Counted from the first letter of the stretch, positions 23,366-38,340 are shown. The stretch: DNA of 64,000 nucleotides from Xestospongia bergquistia (GCA_963965975.1 OZ014421.1:4825001-4889000), one strand, 5' to 3'. Numbers and translations are program-made. The notes: generated by a model from the letters alone, not told the origin.

Positions 23366-24026
23366 GGGGGAGGGAGAGACAAGTAGGAGACCTCAAGATC
23401 GCAAAAGGTGTAAAATAATATAAACAGATCTATTTTCAAAACTCAAAAGTAATTTCATTATTGCACAGTTATATATGGCTTAAGTTTCAGTGCCAATTAC
23501 TACCATAGCTCTTAATAGATAAAGTATATTAGTAAGATAACAGACTCAGACATTAGGGTATTGACTTAAATGGTCATACATTAGTGTAATGGATCTCTAA
23601 AATGGCTATTACCAAGTAAGGATAATGTAATGTCATAAATATGTTAGAACATAACTTACGCTTCATTGTTTTTAACTCAGCTTTCTTCTTGGCTAAAGCT
23701 TGATTGAGTATTCGAACAATATGGATATGTACCTTCATGCGTTTTAAAGCACCAACAAATACATCATAAGGATGCTCTCCTTTTCTCCCTTTGCGACCTT
23801 TAATTACTTCAATAAACGCGTTAGCCTTTTCAATACTGGTAACCTGAGCTTTAACTTGCTCACAGTCAGAATGGTCAAGAATGTCCTTTGCTTTGAAGCT
23901 GGCAAAGTATCGACCAGGATCACCGAGCTGAGTGCTAATCTCCTCTATGTTCTCTTTTAAAACTTCAGTTTTTAGCCTTTCTAGTTCTCTCTCTGTGATC
24001 TGATCAGCCTCTTCTACTGCCATCAT
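21235..24026 (-). CDS. CARD plus coiled-coil adaptor protein (BCL10/CARD9-like CARD)
   Basis: Four exons can be joined: 23660-24026, about 23100-23158, about 22822-22863 and 21235-22535. Residues ~15-120 form a death-fold domain that reads as a CARD, with helices such as FKAKDILDHSDCEQVKAQV and PYDVFVGALKRMKVHIHIVR. It resembles the CARDs of BCL10 and CARD9/11 by eye. A Pro/Ser/Thr-rich linker follows, then a strong coiled coil (ESIERHIQSLKQENQQL through about 80 residues) and a Ser/Pro/Arg-rich tail containing repeated SPRDGPLG-like motifs. No MAGUK, kinase or protease domain is seen. By family analogy it would be a cytoplasmic adaptor that oligomerises through CARD and coiled coil. Its start is about 490 bp from the VAV start on the other strand. 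CARD versus other death-fold subtype needs a profile search. Confidence 0.75.
22751..22817. repeat. (CA)n and (GA)n microsatellites in CARD gene intron
   Basis: A run of acacac is followed by about 15 uninterrupted GA units. On the coding strand this is a (CT)n tract. Confidence 0.9.
23331..23382. repeat. GA-rich microsatellite in CARD gene intron
   Basis: gaaagaaagagagagagaaagagaga-type tract followed by ggggggaggg. It is intronic in the CARD gene. Confidence 0.85.
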
Positions 24027-24518
24027 TAGTATTGTTGACCAGCGAAGCAATTCCGTCTCGGGTCAAATTTAAGTAGTTCTTGAAAAAAGATTTTTTAAGT
24101 GGTCGTAGAATAAACTATCCCTTTATAAATCTTTCTAGATTCCCAAAAAGAATACAAACAGACTGAAAACCCAAGTTCACTTTCTTTAAGTGTCTGTTTA
24201 ATTAAATAGGCGTGTCTCTCCGTGGTAAAGTGCACTAGTGGGCTGGGTTATCTTTGACCACACCCATCACAAATTCACGCGACGAGTAAGCAAGTGCTTC
24301 CGGCGAATATGTCGGCTCTTCTGTAATTGTTTTTCACTTTTCGGGATGCCTTTTAACTCAACAGAACCTTGAGGTGATCCAGGAGACGGCTCTGTATGAA
24401 ATATCAAAAAATCGACCCTGTAAGGGAGGACGCTGGTCGTGTAAATATTCACAACATCATTAATTAAATTCTCTTATCAGTTGTAAATAAATCTCGAGAC
24501 GAGACAGTCGGGTTCAAA
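24027..24518. promoter_or_regulatory. shared head-to-head promoter region of CARD adaptor and VAV genes
   Basis: About 490 bp between the two start codons, which point away from each other. I see no convincing TATA box. The region holds both 5' UTRs and is the only place for both core promoters unless upstream exons exist. Confidence 0.5.
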
Positions 24519-26689
24519 ATGGCAACTATTGCTGATACTGTGGACTGGAGAGAAGCAAGACAATGGCTTATAGACAGTGGAGTCATTCCACCTACCCATC
24601 GTGTCACAAAACCAGATGTCAATCTTATTGATTTTGCTCGATCATTGCGTGATGGTGTCTTCCTCTGTTCTCTGTTAAATTGTTTGAGAGAGGGCTGTGT
24701 CGAATACACAGCACGACCAGTTATGCAGGTATGATAGATTAGTTCAATTAAGTAATCTATTAAAATATAGTTGTTTGAAGACACTGTTTTAATGATTACC
24801 TGATATTGTTATAAGTAATGAACATATACTCCCTCAAATAGAAATGTATATTAAATACATGATCATTAAAATATTAAGACTTTCTATACATAACGAGTCT
24901 ACTGTCAGTCAGTAGTCTGATACACTAATTAGGAAGTGGAATGAATGGATTCAGTATTCATTTCCCATTGAACAGGGTTCATTAGTGACCTTCCATTTCC
25001 TGGTTGTTTTCTTAGTCCACATACAATTCATGGTAATACATGTTTGATACATGTTATAAATTGATGTCAACAAATTTGAGTTTGGTTGCCCTGAATATTA
25101 TGCTACTGTACAACAGCATACACTCTTTATTATATAAATTTATATTACATTACTCTGTAAATTGTCATAAATTTATTCTCTGTTTATTTAAAGCAGCTGT
25201 CACTAACTGGCTTTTGTCTATAATAACTAGAATCTGTTTTTAATTCATTTATATAATCGTTGCATTACACATTAAAAGCCATGGACACTTTGCATTAAAT
25301 AATTACATGATTTGATTTTTGGAAGTCAAAAAAATCAAAATCAGTTATAGATAAGAATTCTAATAGGACTTTGACAGCCATCAAGAGACAGCATTACCTC
25401 AGAGAGATGATTGATGGCAATAATAGTTTTGTCAATCTTTTGCTATCAAGCAATGCCCATTTTATTTCCAAATTAAAGTCTGTGTGCTTGCTTGTGTCAG
25501 GGCTGAGTCTGTGGTCCTTCAAAGGTTGAGTTAACATTAAGAAAAAGGCATTGGATATTAAGTAATGTCTACATTTGAAGCTAAATTTAACCCCTTCACT
25601 CAGTTCAACATTATCATGGTAACTGTTGCTTTTGATCTGAGTGTAGCAATATTCTTAGTTTCAAATCTCTTGAATGGACAATGTCCTACTGTTTTAATTG
25701 TATATATTGTACATGATTTATAACCACTCCCTTTATAATTGACCAAAGGGACAGACGTTAAATTTATTTTATAGCACGCATGTAATTTAAATTTATAACG
25801 GCAATGGTTACTTAATTTTGTCCTTCCAATTTATTTGTTGATATTGTTCAAACACATATACTTATTATATGATGTAGTCATGTGGAAACACCAAGTGTTG
25901 TGGGAAGCCATCTTTTAACTGGTTATTTGGCACTCACTAAGTTTTAAATGGCAAATTCATTAACTAATGATCATAATTATTTAGAGAAAGCTAATTTTAG
26001 ATGCCTTCTTTCTCACTTGCTTACATTCTACATTTGCTGTCCACACCTAATCCACACCTATTACCATACACTTCATCCTTCCAAGTTTGTAGCTGGTTGT
26101 CAATCAAAGAGCTGGTTGTCATAGTGGGCATAGCTCTCTTTGTCTCAATTGTCAGATTAAGTATCATATTATAACATTTGATGCTCTGCTATTTTTAGTA
26201 AATCACAATTGCTTGCTATTAATATCACATGTACATTAATGTACATGTTCAATGTTTTATTAATTCCAGCTGCTGTATGTATATATAGTTCCCTCATAGC
26301 TATGCTAATGTTAGCAGCTGGCCTATTGACTATTATATCATTTGAGTGTGTTGGGAGTAGCTAAGATATGTATTCAAATGTCTTAAGTGTTACATCGACA
26401 TGACTGTAGTTGTGATTGTGTTAGAGCTGTTCTTAGAATGACATCGTATCTGTTACTGGTCTATGGATTAAATGACATGTATGTGGGAATGATATATGAA
26501 TGTTAGGTATTGTATGTAATATATGGATCATCTAAGTGGACACATTGAGTATTTGCCTTGTAGAGTATTTTACTACTAGTTAATGGTACTGAGATAATTT
26601 AATGATATTACTATACTCACATCTATGTAAATCTTATTATGGATATTTTACTACTGCTAATTGGTTCTCTCTCTCTGTGTCTCTGTCTC

Positions 26690-26724
<35 letters not shown>

Positions 26725-29700
26725 AGCACTCATATTTAAGTAACATCAATTCCTTCTTGACAGCATGCAAAATATCTTTCAACATCAGAGAAAATGATCT
26801 CTTTACAGATTCTGAACTTTATGATGTTGACAATTTCTCAAAGGTATGTTTCATTAGTTAACTGAAATGGACAGATAGACAATTGAATGGACAGATGTTT
26901 AATACATTTGGATAGACAGATAGACAGGACAGATGTATATGCAATGAAATGGACAGATAGACAATTGAATGGACAGATGTTTAATACATTTGGATAGACA
27001 GATAGACAGGACAGATGTATATGCAATGAAATGGACAGATAGACAATTGAATGGACAGGTAATTTAATGTTCATATTAACTATGCACCAAATTTACAGAT
27101 AGTAAAGTAAGTTTACATATGTACATGTAGACAACTACAATGGACAGATAAACAACTACAATGGACAGATAAACAACTACAATGGACAGACAAACAACTA
27201 TAATGGACAGACAAACAACTACAATGGACAGATAAACAACTAGATAAACAACTACAATGGACAAACAAACAACTACAATGAACAAATAAACAACTACAAT
27301 GGACAGATAAACAACTATAATGGACAGACAAACAACTACAATGGACAGATAAACAACTACAATGGACAGACAAACAACTACAATGGACAGATAAACAACT
27401 ACAATGGACAGATAAACAACTGGAGTGGACAGATGCATAATACATATATTGACATGACAAAGCAGTTAGATAATAGTCTCCTATTAATACAATAAATATT
27501 ATAGTATTAATGACCTCATAATGTAGGTGATGTCAGCACTTTCAAAGTTGTCATACACACAAGAAGCTCTCAGTATGGGATGGAAGTAAGTGTGACATAA
27601 TTAGTACAGCAGTGATGATGTCATGTTACTATAAATAGAATTATGTCTTATTTATGTGATGTTCTATTACAACAGGCCTTTTCCTTCTGAAGACAACAAA
27701 GACCAATTTAGCAATGATGTTAGTGGAGATGATATTTATGCATCTTTGCAGGATGTATCAGCGTAAGATATATATTAAATATTCATGTATTATAATATTT
27801 CATTTACAGTATACATCATGACATATATTTATGTACATGTATACATGTACATTGTATTATGTACATGTATACATGTACATTGTATACATGTACATTGTAT
27901 TTATGTACATGTATACATGTACATTGTATGCATGTACATTGTGTTTGTGTACATGTATACATGTACATTGTATACATGTACATTGTATTATGTACATGTA
28001 TACATGTACATTGTATACATGTACATTGTATTTATGTACATGTATACATGTACATTGTATGCATGTACATTGTGTTTGTGTACATGTATACATGTACATT
28101 GTATACATGTACATTGTATTATGTACATGTATACATGTACATTGTATACATGTACATTGTATTTATGTACATGTATACATGTACATTGTATGCATGTATA
28201 TTGTGTTTATGTACATGTATACATGTACATTGTATACATGTACATTTTATTTATGTACATGTATACATGTACATTGTATGCATGTATATTGTGTTTATGT
28301 ACATGTATACATGTATACATGTACATTGTATGCATGTATATTGTGTTTATGTACATGTATACATGTACATTGTATACATGTACATTTTATTTATGTACAT
28401 TGTGTTTGTGTACATGTATACATGTACATTGTATTTATGTACATTGTATTTATGTACATGTATACATGTACATTGTATACATGTACATTGTGTTTGTGTA
28501 CATGTATGTATGTACATTGTATTTATGTACATGTATACATGTACATTGTGTTTGTGTACATGTATGCATGTACATTGTATTTATGTACATTGTATTTATG
28601 TACATGTATACATGTACATTGTATACATGTACATTGTGTTTGTGTACATGTATACAATGTACATTGTATTTATGCTATGCATATAATATATGTTATTGGA
28701 TATAATATTGTTTATGTTGAAAATGAATGGATTTTCAACAAAAAATGTTGTGTTTTAAAGAAAGGGACTTTCATCTTTTAGTCAAACAGCAGTATACGCT
28801 AATATACAAGATCTTTATCAAGAGTCTCCATCTGACGATGACTCCTTTGGGTATGGAGATGAAAAGATCTATGATTCTATTGTCTATTACCAAAAACCAG
28901 TGAGTGTCATGTGATAGTCTAATAGTCACATGATAATCATATGATTAGTTCATCTGTTAATGGTTCATTCCATTATCTAGCCTGTGCCAGAAAATGACCA
29001 GGATGAGAAGAAGAAATCGACACTTCAAGAATTGTATGAAACAGAAAAACACTTCGTTAATGTTCTGGAAATTATTTCTAAGGTTTGTCCATTTTCTGTC
29101 CATCTATCTGTCCATTCACTCTATTTAGGACTACTATGAGGCTTTAAAGGATCAACCAGGACTTGATGATCTCAGAGATGTGTTTATGATTTCTCAAAAG
29201 CTACTTCCTTGCCACATTTATTTAAGGGAAGGATTAGGGAAGTGTGCTGAAGGGAAAGGTGATGCTGATATTGCACAATATTTCTTCGAAGTAGTAAGTT
29301 TATAGATAATGCTAATATCAATCACTGTACTGATGTTCACTAGTCTAGAGCTTAGTAATGGTAGCTATCCTAGGTTACTGTGGTAAGTACTAATGTTCAC
29401 TAGTCTAGAGCTTAGTAATGGTAGCTATCCTAGGTTACTGTGGTAAGTACTGATGTTTACTAGTCTAGAGTTTACTAATTGTAGCTATCTTAGGTCATTG
29501 TGGTAAGTACTGATGTTTACTAGTCTAGAGCTTACTAATGGTAGCTATCCTAGATTACTGTGGTAAGTACTGATCTTCACTAGTCTAGAGCTTACTAATG
29601 GTAACTATCTTAGGCCACTGTGATAAGTACTAATGTTCACTAGTCTAGAGTTTACTAATGGTAGCTATCCTAGGTTACTGTGGTAAGTACTGATATTCAC

Positions 29701-30885
29701 TAGTCTAGAGTTTACTAATATCGTAGCTATCCTAGATCACTGTGGTAAGTACTGATGTTCACTAGTCTAGAGCTTATTAATGGTAGCTATCCTAGCCCAC
29801 TGATAAGTACTTATAGTCCAGAGCTCCATTCACATTATCTAACTTACTATTGTCAAATTAAGTAGATGCTGCTCTATTGTTTTATTTTAGGAAGAAGGGC
29901 TCTTAGAGTATGGATTGTATGCTGCCTACATACCAGAGGCTCAAGAGAAAGTTAGTTGAGTAGCAGATGTGACTAAATATCATGTCATCATTTCAGGCTA
30001 AGATGTTTCAGAACAGAGGGGAGACTAGTAAAATGATGCAGTCTATAATGGAGAGAAATAATCAGCGGTTTCCATTGGGTGATCTATTGCCTATACCGAT
30101 ACAGAGAATAGTACGGTATCCTTTATTAGTGAAAGAACTCGAGAAATGTTGTCGTAAAAGTGCCATGCCTTCTCAGAGAGTATTACAACAATTAGATAAA
30201 TTAAAAACATTATTAGAGGTGAGATAAATTAAATGGTAAGAAATCAATATCATCTCCTTCCCTACCTCTCGCCCTCCTTCCTTCCCCTCTCCCTCCCTTC
30301 CTTCCTTCCTTCTCTCCCTTACTTCCTTCACCTCACTCTCCATTCCCTTCCTCCCTCCTTTAGGATATTGCCAAGTACATTAATGTAACTAAAGAACACT
30401 TTGAAAAAATGAGGGCAATACAGGAATTGGAGGCCAACATTTCTGAATATAGGGTACTTATTACTAATTATATCAGGGGTGTGGAAGAATGTACTCTTCA
30501 TTGTAGGGGCCTAAAATTAGCAGTCAATGTGGTCATTATCACATGGATGGTGAGTTAAGAATGAAAGTGATCGATGGAAAGGATAGAGATGAACCTAAAA
30601 GCCGGTATGTTCCACCTTCTATTGTTTACTTATCAATCTGTGTTATCTAGCTGGGTATTCTTGTTTGACAAGATACTATTGATAACTGCACGAAAGTACA
30701 AGTTTACTAAAGGGACATCATATTCTGTGAAAGCATATCATGATATAGCAGATATTACCTTAGTGGATCCTATTGTATCAGTAAAAACAAAGGTAGAAAA
30801 GTAGAGAATATGAACTAGGTGATTCTCTCTCTGTCTCTGTCTCTCTCTCTCTGTCTCTCTCTCTGTCTCTCTCTCTCTGTGTGTC

Positions 30886-30934
<49 letters not shown>

Positions 30935-31984
30935 GTCTCTGTCTCTGTCTCTCTGTCTTTGTCTCTGTCTCTCTCTCTCTCTCAACTCACACGTACAAAT
31001 ACAGAGTTCTCCATATTCATTTAAGATCAGAGTAGAGGGTAAAGATGGTAAAGGTAAGCATTGCACGCAAAAATACAAGACTGTTCTATTGCACTTCATA
31101 CAGAGACATGTGAGTATATAGCATTTGCAAAAACTGACCAATTGAAATTCAAATGGAGAGACTCTATTAACAAAGCAAGGTACTACTAGTTATTCTTGTT
31201 ATATAAACTGGTTTTACAAGTTTTGTTTTATTTTCAGAGAAGTTATTTCTCCAAAAGCAGGCAAGAAAGGTAATTGAAAATACATGCTCTTAAAAATGCA
31301 TTGTCTTTGAGCTTGTAGTCATGACAACTGATGTGTGGCTACAAGTCTAAGCAACAATGCTATATAAAGTATGGGATTGTTCAAATTGAATTAAATGTTA
31401 CTCTAGATTTCTAATTCCACGGCATTTCCATTACATTTGTATTGTACTGTATAGTGGGAGGAACTGTGGTTTCTTGGATAATGTTATTTTACTGGCTAGG
31501 ACTGGTAGATTGTAACAATATTATGAATGACTGCATTAATTGCCCATCAAGAGATCAGGGAAATTTCTGAGAACTTAGCTAGCTGAGTTAAAAATATTAC
31601 CCCCTATAATAATGGTGCAGTATCAAATATCAAATTATTAGGATTTTTAAAATGACTAATAATTAGAATATTAATGGTATGTGTTTCATTTTAACAGGTC
31701 ATCACACATTTGAACTAGTCAATTTTGATTCTCCTAAAAGATGTCAGGCTTGTCACAAGTACTTGTATGGATGTTATTTTCAAGGCTACGAATGTTCTGG
31801 TAAAGTTTGATCACATGACATGTCACATGACATTGCTAACATTATAATAATGTGTAATTTTATACTGAATTGCTCATTTTAGAATGTCATGTGATATCAC
31901 ATGCTGAATGTCTTTGTAATCTGAGTTCCTGTGTGGCAGTTAGACCAAGAAGTATGTGCAATAGTTGTAAAAAATTTATACATA

Positions 31985-32065
<81 letters not shown>

Positions 32066-35000
32066 CTCTCTCTCTCTTTCTCTTTCTCTCTCTCTTTCTC
32101 TCTCAGGACCACCACACACAACAGCACACTCTGTAAGTTTTTTATTCTCTCTCTTTCACACACACACAAATTAATTACACATATTTCTTATAGCCATTGA
32201 GGGAACAACAAAGTGTAGACAGTGTTTTTCCTCGTTTTCATCCCAAAAGAGGAACAATCAATGGAACAGAACAACAAAGTAATAATAATATTTAGTAGGT
32301 AACAAATTATAGTTCTACTTTCTACTTGACACAGGAAAAGTCTATGTAGCAAGTCAAAGGTACATTAATAGTCTCATTGTTGATAATATCTCCATATCTC
32401 ACTAGATATAATGCTATTGGTCCAAGAAGGGACACGTTCCTTTCATTTGAAAGAGGAGATGAGATTTCTATTACTAAAGACTCAGATCAAGAATGGTGGG
32501 AGGTGAAATGTTTAGACCCTTTTTCATTGTATGATAATTACCTCAATTTTGTACTGTCAAGAACCCATAGCCTCATTTAAAATGAAGCAGCATGTAAACA
32601 TAATGGAACAGCATCAAACATGACTCTTCATCCTCCTTAGCAAGGGTATAGGTCCCTAGTATCATATTTTGATTGATCATAAATTATTAATCATTACGTA
32701 ATAACTGTACATTGTTCTCTGATTAATATCATTTAATACAATCTATCAGTTGTTATCATTTTGTAATATTATTAAAATTTAATTTATTTTAGGGTGTGTT
32801 AGTTAAAAATGGCCAACGAGGACTAGTATCACCAAATTATTTAGTTAAAAAAACTACTGTAGTAAGTTATAATATACCTGTCCTCAACTTGACATGTGAC
32901 AAATTGTATTAGGTAGGAGACCCAACCCTCACTGATTTAGACATCACAAGAAAGAGACTATCACAATATGGATGGTTAGTATATTAATAATACTGCTCTA
33001 TATATTATATTTACTGTATTACTGGTAATGATGACTTGTATTATTATTACTATCAAAGTCTGTTCATAGTTACTTTGACCTTGTAAATCAATTTAGCGAC
33101 TTCGTTATATTTTAATACATGAATTTATATGGACTTATATGACAATATATCTGAACTGTCAAATGTATAGATTTTAGATTTACAGAAGTACTATTGGAGG
33201 ATTTAGTACAAAGGTCAATATGAACGGACTTTAGTATAACATAGTATATTGAGAGACAAATGTAATATAGTGTAGTCATTGTTGTATATTCACAACAAGT
33301 TAATTATGCTGATGGTTATTAAGACAATGTGGGTGTGGATTGTAGCTTGAAAGGTTTTTGAGAGTCTGCTGTTATTGTTGTTATTATTAACTGTTTTTAA
33401 TGCTTCTGACTCAAGTACAAACAGAGTAGTATCATACTATAACTTAGGTATGTTGATAATGAATTATATAATAGATAATACCTTGGACAATGGGCCCACA
33501 TGTTTTAACTCAAGGAAGCCTTGTATAAAGGAGGGATTATCTTGTCTGTGTTTAAAAAAAACTCAGAATTATTTTTATAATTATTGTTTGTTGTGAAAAG
33601 TCAATATTAATAATTTAATTCATAACATGTTAGTAAGACAATGTAAAAACATCAATGGATGTTTTTAAATAATTTGTAAAACTTGAAACTGACCAATCCA
33701 ATTGCTTCATTCAATCTGTATACACTCTAACAGATACACATTGTTACATTGGTAACTCTATACTATTCCTTTTACAGGTATATTGGTATGAAGACTCGTA
33801 TTGATGCTGAGGTAGCCCTTCATAGATTACGTGATGGTGTGTTTCTAATAAGAGAGAGTATGGACAGACCAGGAGAATATGCAGTGGCTTTAAAGTAAGC
33901 TAGTCTCTACTATGTGCATTGAGGAAACAAATGTTAAAGAACAGCTCTAAACAATTGATAGTTATTGTAGCAGGAGTTGTAGCATAACTTTGAATAAACA
34001 TATCAGTCTTGTCCATTGTCAAAGCAGTGTATGAGTTTATATATTATAATACATTACTTTTTTATTTTTTTTGTCATTTATAGATGGAACAATATGCCTA
34101 AACATATTAAAATTATGAAGAATCCTCAAACTGATAGATTCTATGTGTCTGATGCCTGTGACTTTGAGTCCATTGACGATTTAGTGAAATATTATCAGAA
34201 AAATACTCTGGGAGTTAGTTTTCCTGGAGTAGACACAACACTGAAGTTCCCGTACCAAGATGTAATAATTGGCTTCGAAAGACGTCATCATTCAGTATCT
34301 GCACCTCCTCCTCCTCCAAACTTTCCTGCACCACATCCACAAAATCAGCAGACTCCATTAGTATCACCACCTCCTTATGGAGGAGATGGCAACTGGGTAG
34401 AAGCCGTGTGTGAATTTGAGGGAGAGGGACCTGGGCATTTATCATTTAAAGTAAGTTGGTACAGACTTACCAGTGACGTAGGATAGTTACCATTGGTAAA
34501 CTCTAGACTAGTGAACATCAGTACTTACCACAGTGACCTAGGATAGCTACCATTGGTAAACTCTAGACTAGTGAACATCAGTACTTACCACAGTAACCTA
34601 GGATAGCTACCATTACTAAACTCTAGACTAGTAAACATCAATACTTACCACAGTAACCTAGGATAGCTACCATTAGTAAACTCTAGACTAGTGAACATCA
34701 GTACTTACCACAGTAACCTAGGATAGTTACCATTAGTAAACTCTAGACTAGTGAACATCAGTACTTACCACAGTAACCTAGGATAGCTACCATTAGTAAA
34801 CTCTAGACTAGTGAACATCAGTACTTACCACAGTAACCTAGGATAGCTACCATTACTAAACTCTAGACTAGTAAACATCAATACTTACCACAGTAACCTA
34901 GGATAGCTACCATTAGTAAACTCTAGACTAGTGAACATCAGTACTTACCACAGTAACCTAGGATAGCTACCATTAGTAAACTCTAGACTAGTGAACATCA

Positions 35001-35404
35001 GTACTTACCACAGTAACCTAGGATAGCTACCATTAGTAAACTCTAGACTAGTAAACACTTACCTTGGATGGCCTAGCTCTAATAATTTGTGCTATCTTTA
35101 TTAATTTAGAAACATGATCGCATTAAAGTGTTGACAAAGGACACTCAAAAATTAGGCTGGTGGTTTGGGGAATGTAATGGCAAAGTAAGTCAAATTAATA
35201 TGATTCTTGTACTACATGTTTGTTGCCATTGGTCAAGTGCATACATATTTTGATGTCCATATTTCTATGCATGAATAAATTTTTAAGATAGCAAAGAAAA
35301 TGAAATGAGATTATAATTGAAAATTTGGTTTATTAAATTTTTTTGTTTTCTAGACGGGCTACTTTCCATCTGATTACACATATAAAATTCCTAATGCTAA
35401 ATAA
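24519..35404 (+). CDS. VAV: VAV-family Rho guanine nucleotide exchange factor
   Basis: A tyrosine-kinase-regulated activator of Rho/Rac GTPases. Domains read in the canonical VAV order. The CH domain (24519-24729, 26727-26843 and following) begins [20 protein letters not shown]. An acidic stretch carries tyrosines in [18 protein letters not shown] and [10 protein letters not shown] (27700-28899). The DH domain (28981-30454) includes [23 protein letters not shown] domain (about 30500-31130) includes [18 protein letters not shown]. The C1 zinc finger (about 31699-31950) has [19 protein letters not shown] and [10 protein letters not shown]. An N-terminal SH3 (32404-32860) is followed by SH2 (33779-34270) with [20 protein letters not shown], a proline-rich linker ([12 protein letters not shown]), and a C-terminal SH3 ending [15 protein letters not shown]. 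Exons are small; several introns are swollen by satellites. A few PH/C1 junctions were not fixed exactly. Confidence 0.92.
26656..26726. repeat. (CT)n/(CTGT)n tract abutting VAV exon 2
   Basis: tctctctgtctgtctgtctctct-type tract that ends directly at the ctctctag acceptor of the exon beginning at 26727. It serves as the polypyrimidine tract. Confidence 0.85.
26866..27060. repeat. ~88-bp direct repeats in VAV intron
   Basis: The block aatggacagatagacaattg...gatgtatatgcaatga is repeated at about 26868, 26950 and 27030, with internal gacagatagacag motifs. Confidence 0.85.
27125..27432. repeat. ~20-21-bp minisatellite (acaactacaatggacagata) in VAV intron
   Basis: About fifteen tandem copies of acaactacaatggacagata with small variants. 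Its ggacagata core is shared with the neighbouring 88-bp repeats, so they may be related. Frames open across it are repeat artefacts. Confidence 0.9.
27828..28672. repeat. palindrome-bearing satellite (tgtacatgtatacatgtaca) in VAV intron
   Basis: About 850 bp built from the perfect 20-bp palindrome tgtacatgtatacatgtaca, separated by ttgtatgcatg, ttgtatttat and ttgtgtttg spacers. Each copy can form a hairpin or cruciform. All frames are open because the repeat lacks stop codons, which gives spurious Cys/Thr/His/Val-rich translations. Confidence 0.95.
29330..29812. repeat. 60-bp satellite array A (forward) in VAV DH-region intron
   Basis: About eight 60-bp units (tagtctagagcttagtaatg through ctgtggtaagtactgatgtt) at 29341, 29401, 29461, 29521, 29581, 29641, 29701 and 29762. 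Each has the sense-strand donor-like motif GTGGTAAGTACTGAT. Confidence 0.95.
30240..30363. repeat. polypyrimidine (CCTT/CCCT)n tract before a VAV exon
   Basis: ccttccctacctctcgccct-type tract running into the ctcctttag acceptor of the exon at 30364. Confidence 0.8.
30818..30983. repeat. (CT)n/(CTGT)n microsatellite in VAV intron
   Basis: About 165 bp of ctctgtctct and nine consecutive ctgt units, shortly before the next PH-region exon near 31005. Confidence 0.9.
31988..32106. repeat. (CT)n microsatellite forming a VAV acceptor tract
   Basis: About 115 bp of ctctct/ctttct ending ctctctcag directly before the short exon at about 32107. Confidence 0.9.
34466..35062. repeat. 60-bp satellite array B (inverted relative to array A) in VAV intron
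   Basis: About ten 60-bp units (ctctagactagtgaacatca, gtacttaccacagtaaccta) at 34501, 34561 and onward to 35041. The unit is the reverse complement of the array at 29330-29812. A variant unit recurs at 34621 and 34861, suggesting a 240-bp higher-order step. Confidence 0.95.
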
Positions 35405-35669
35405 AAATGAAATATATTTTGTTTATTACAACTACTACTTGAATGGAATGAAATGAGCAAATTCAAACTCCATTTTTTCTTCATTAGAAAAATATAAATA
35501 TTATTTGTTGTAATTATTATAATTTTTTTCCTTTTTGAGTGTAACAGTGTTATTGGTTAATGTATGTCTGTTTTGTTGTTGTTTTGATGCATACATATGT
35601 TCCATACATGTAATATATTATCAGGTTCACTCTCATACATTAGCGATGTAAGCATAGTACGAGCAATCC

Positions 35670-35709
35670 AGCCCCTCCTCCTTTTTGATATCAAAAGGAG
35701 GAGGGGGCT
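35670..35709. repeat. 40-bp near-perfect hairpin between VAV and HSPA5 3' ends
   Basis: The left arm agcccctcctccttttt pairs with the right arm aaaaggaggagggggct around a gatatc centre. It lies in the 480 bp between two convergent genes, so it may be in a 3' UTR or act in 3'-end formation. Confidence 0.75.
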
Positions 35710-35886
35710 AGCTAATATACATGCTATATAAGAATATACCATTGTTGAATGAAAGGTGTTAAATCTCCACCCTATAGATATTGAACATCTATGCAAATCA
35801 CAAAATTTTATTATACATGTGAAGTATAGTGTTCATGTGTTGTGTAAATAGTGTTATTAAAAAGAGGAGAAATCATTATTGAATAT

Positions 35887-38253
<2,367 letters not shown>

Positions 38254-38340
38254 ATTGAGATGTCTTTTTAATTAACTTCTAAAGTCTCTCCTTTTCGTGA
38301 AAACAATAAGGAATTTGTGAAGGCGAGTTGTTCGAATGAC

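Noticed and set aside
23574..23653. Read-through extension of the CARD exon
   Set aside because: A good GTAAGT donor at 23658 and in-frame continuation in downstream exons show the exon ends at 23660.
27076..27460. Minus-strand repetitive Val/Ile/Tyr- or Ser/Cys/His-rich frames
   Set aside because: Products of a 20-21-bp intronic minisatellite in two frames.
27785..28781. Several overlapping 275-316-codon Cys/Thr/His/Val-rich frames
   Set aside because: They are translations of the tgtacatgtatac satellite in more than one frame and lie inside a VAV intron.
30815..31141. Arg/Asp/Gln-rich minus frame and Leu/Ser plus frame
   Set aside because: Translations of the (CT)n/(GA)n microsatellite; the same applies to 31870-32169.
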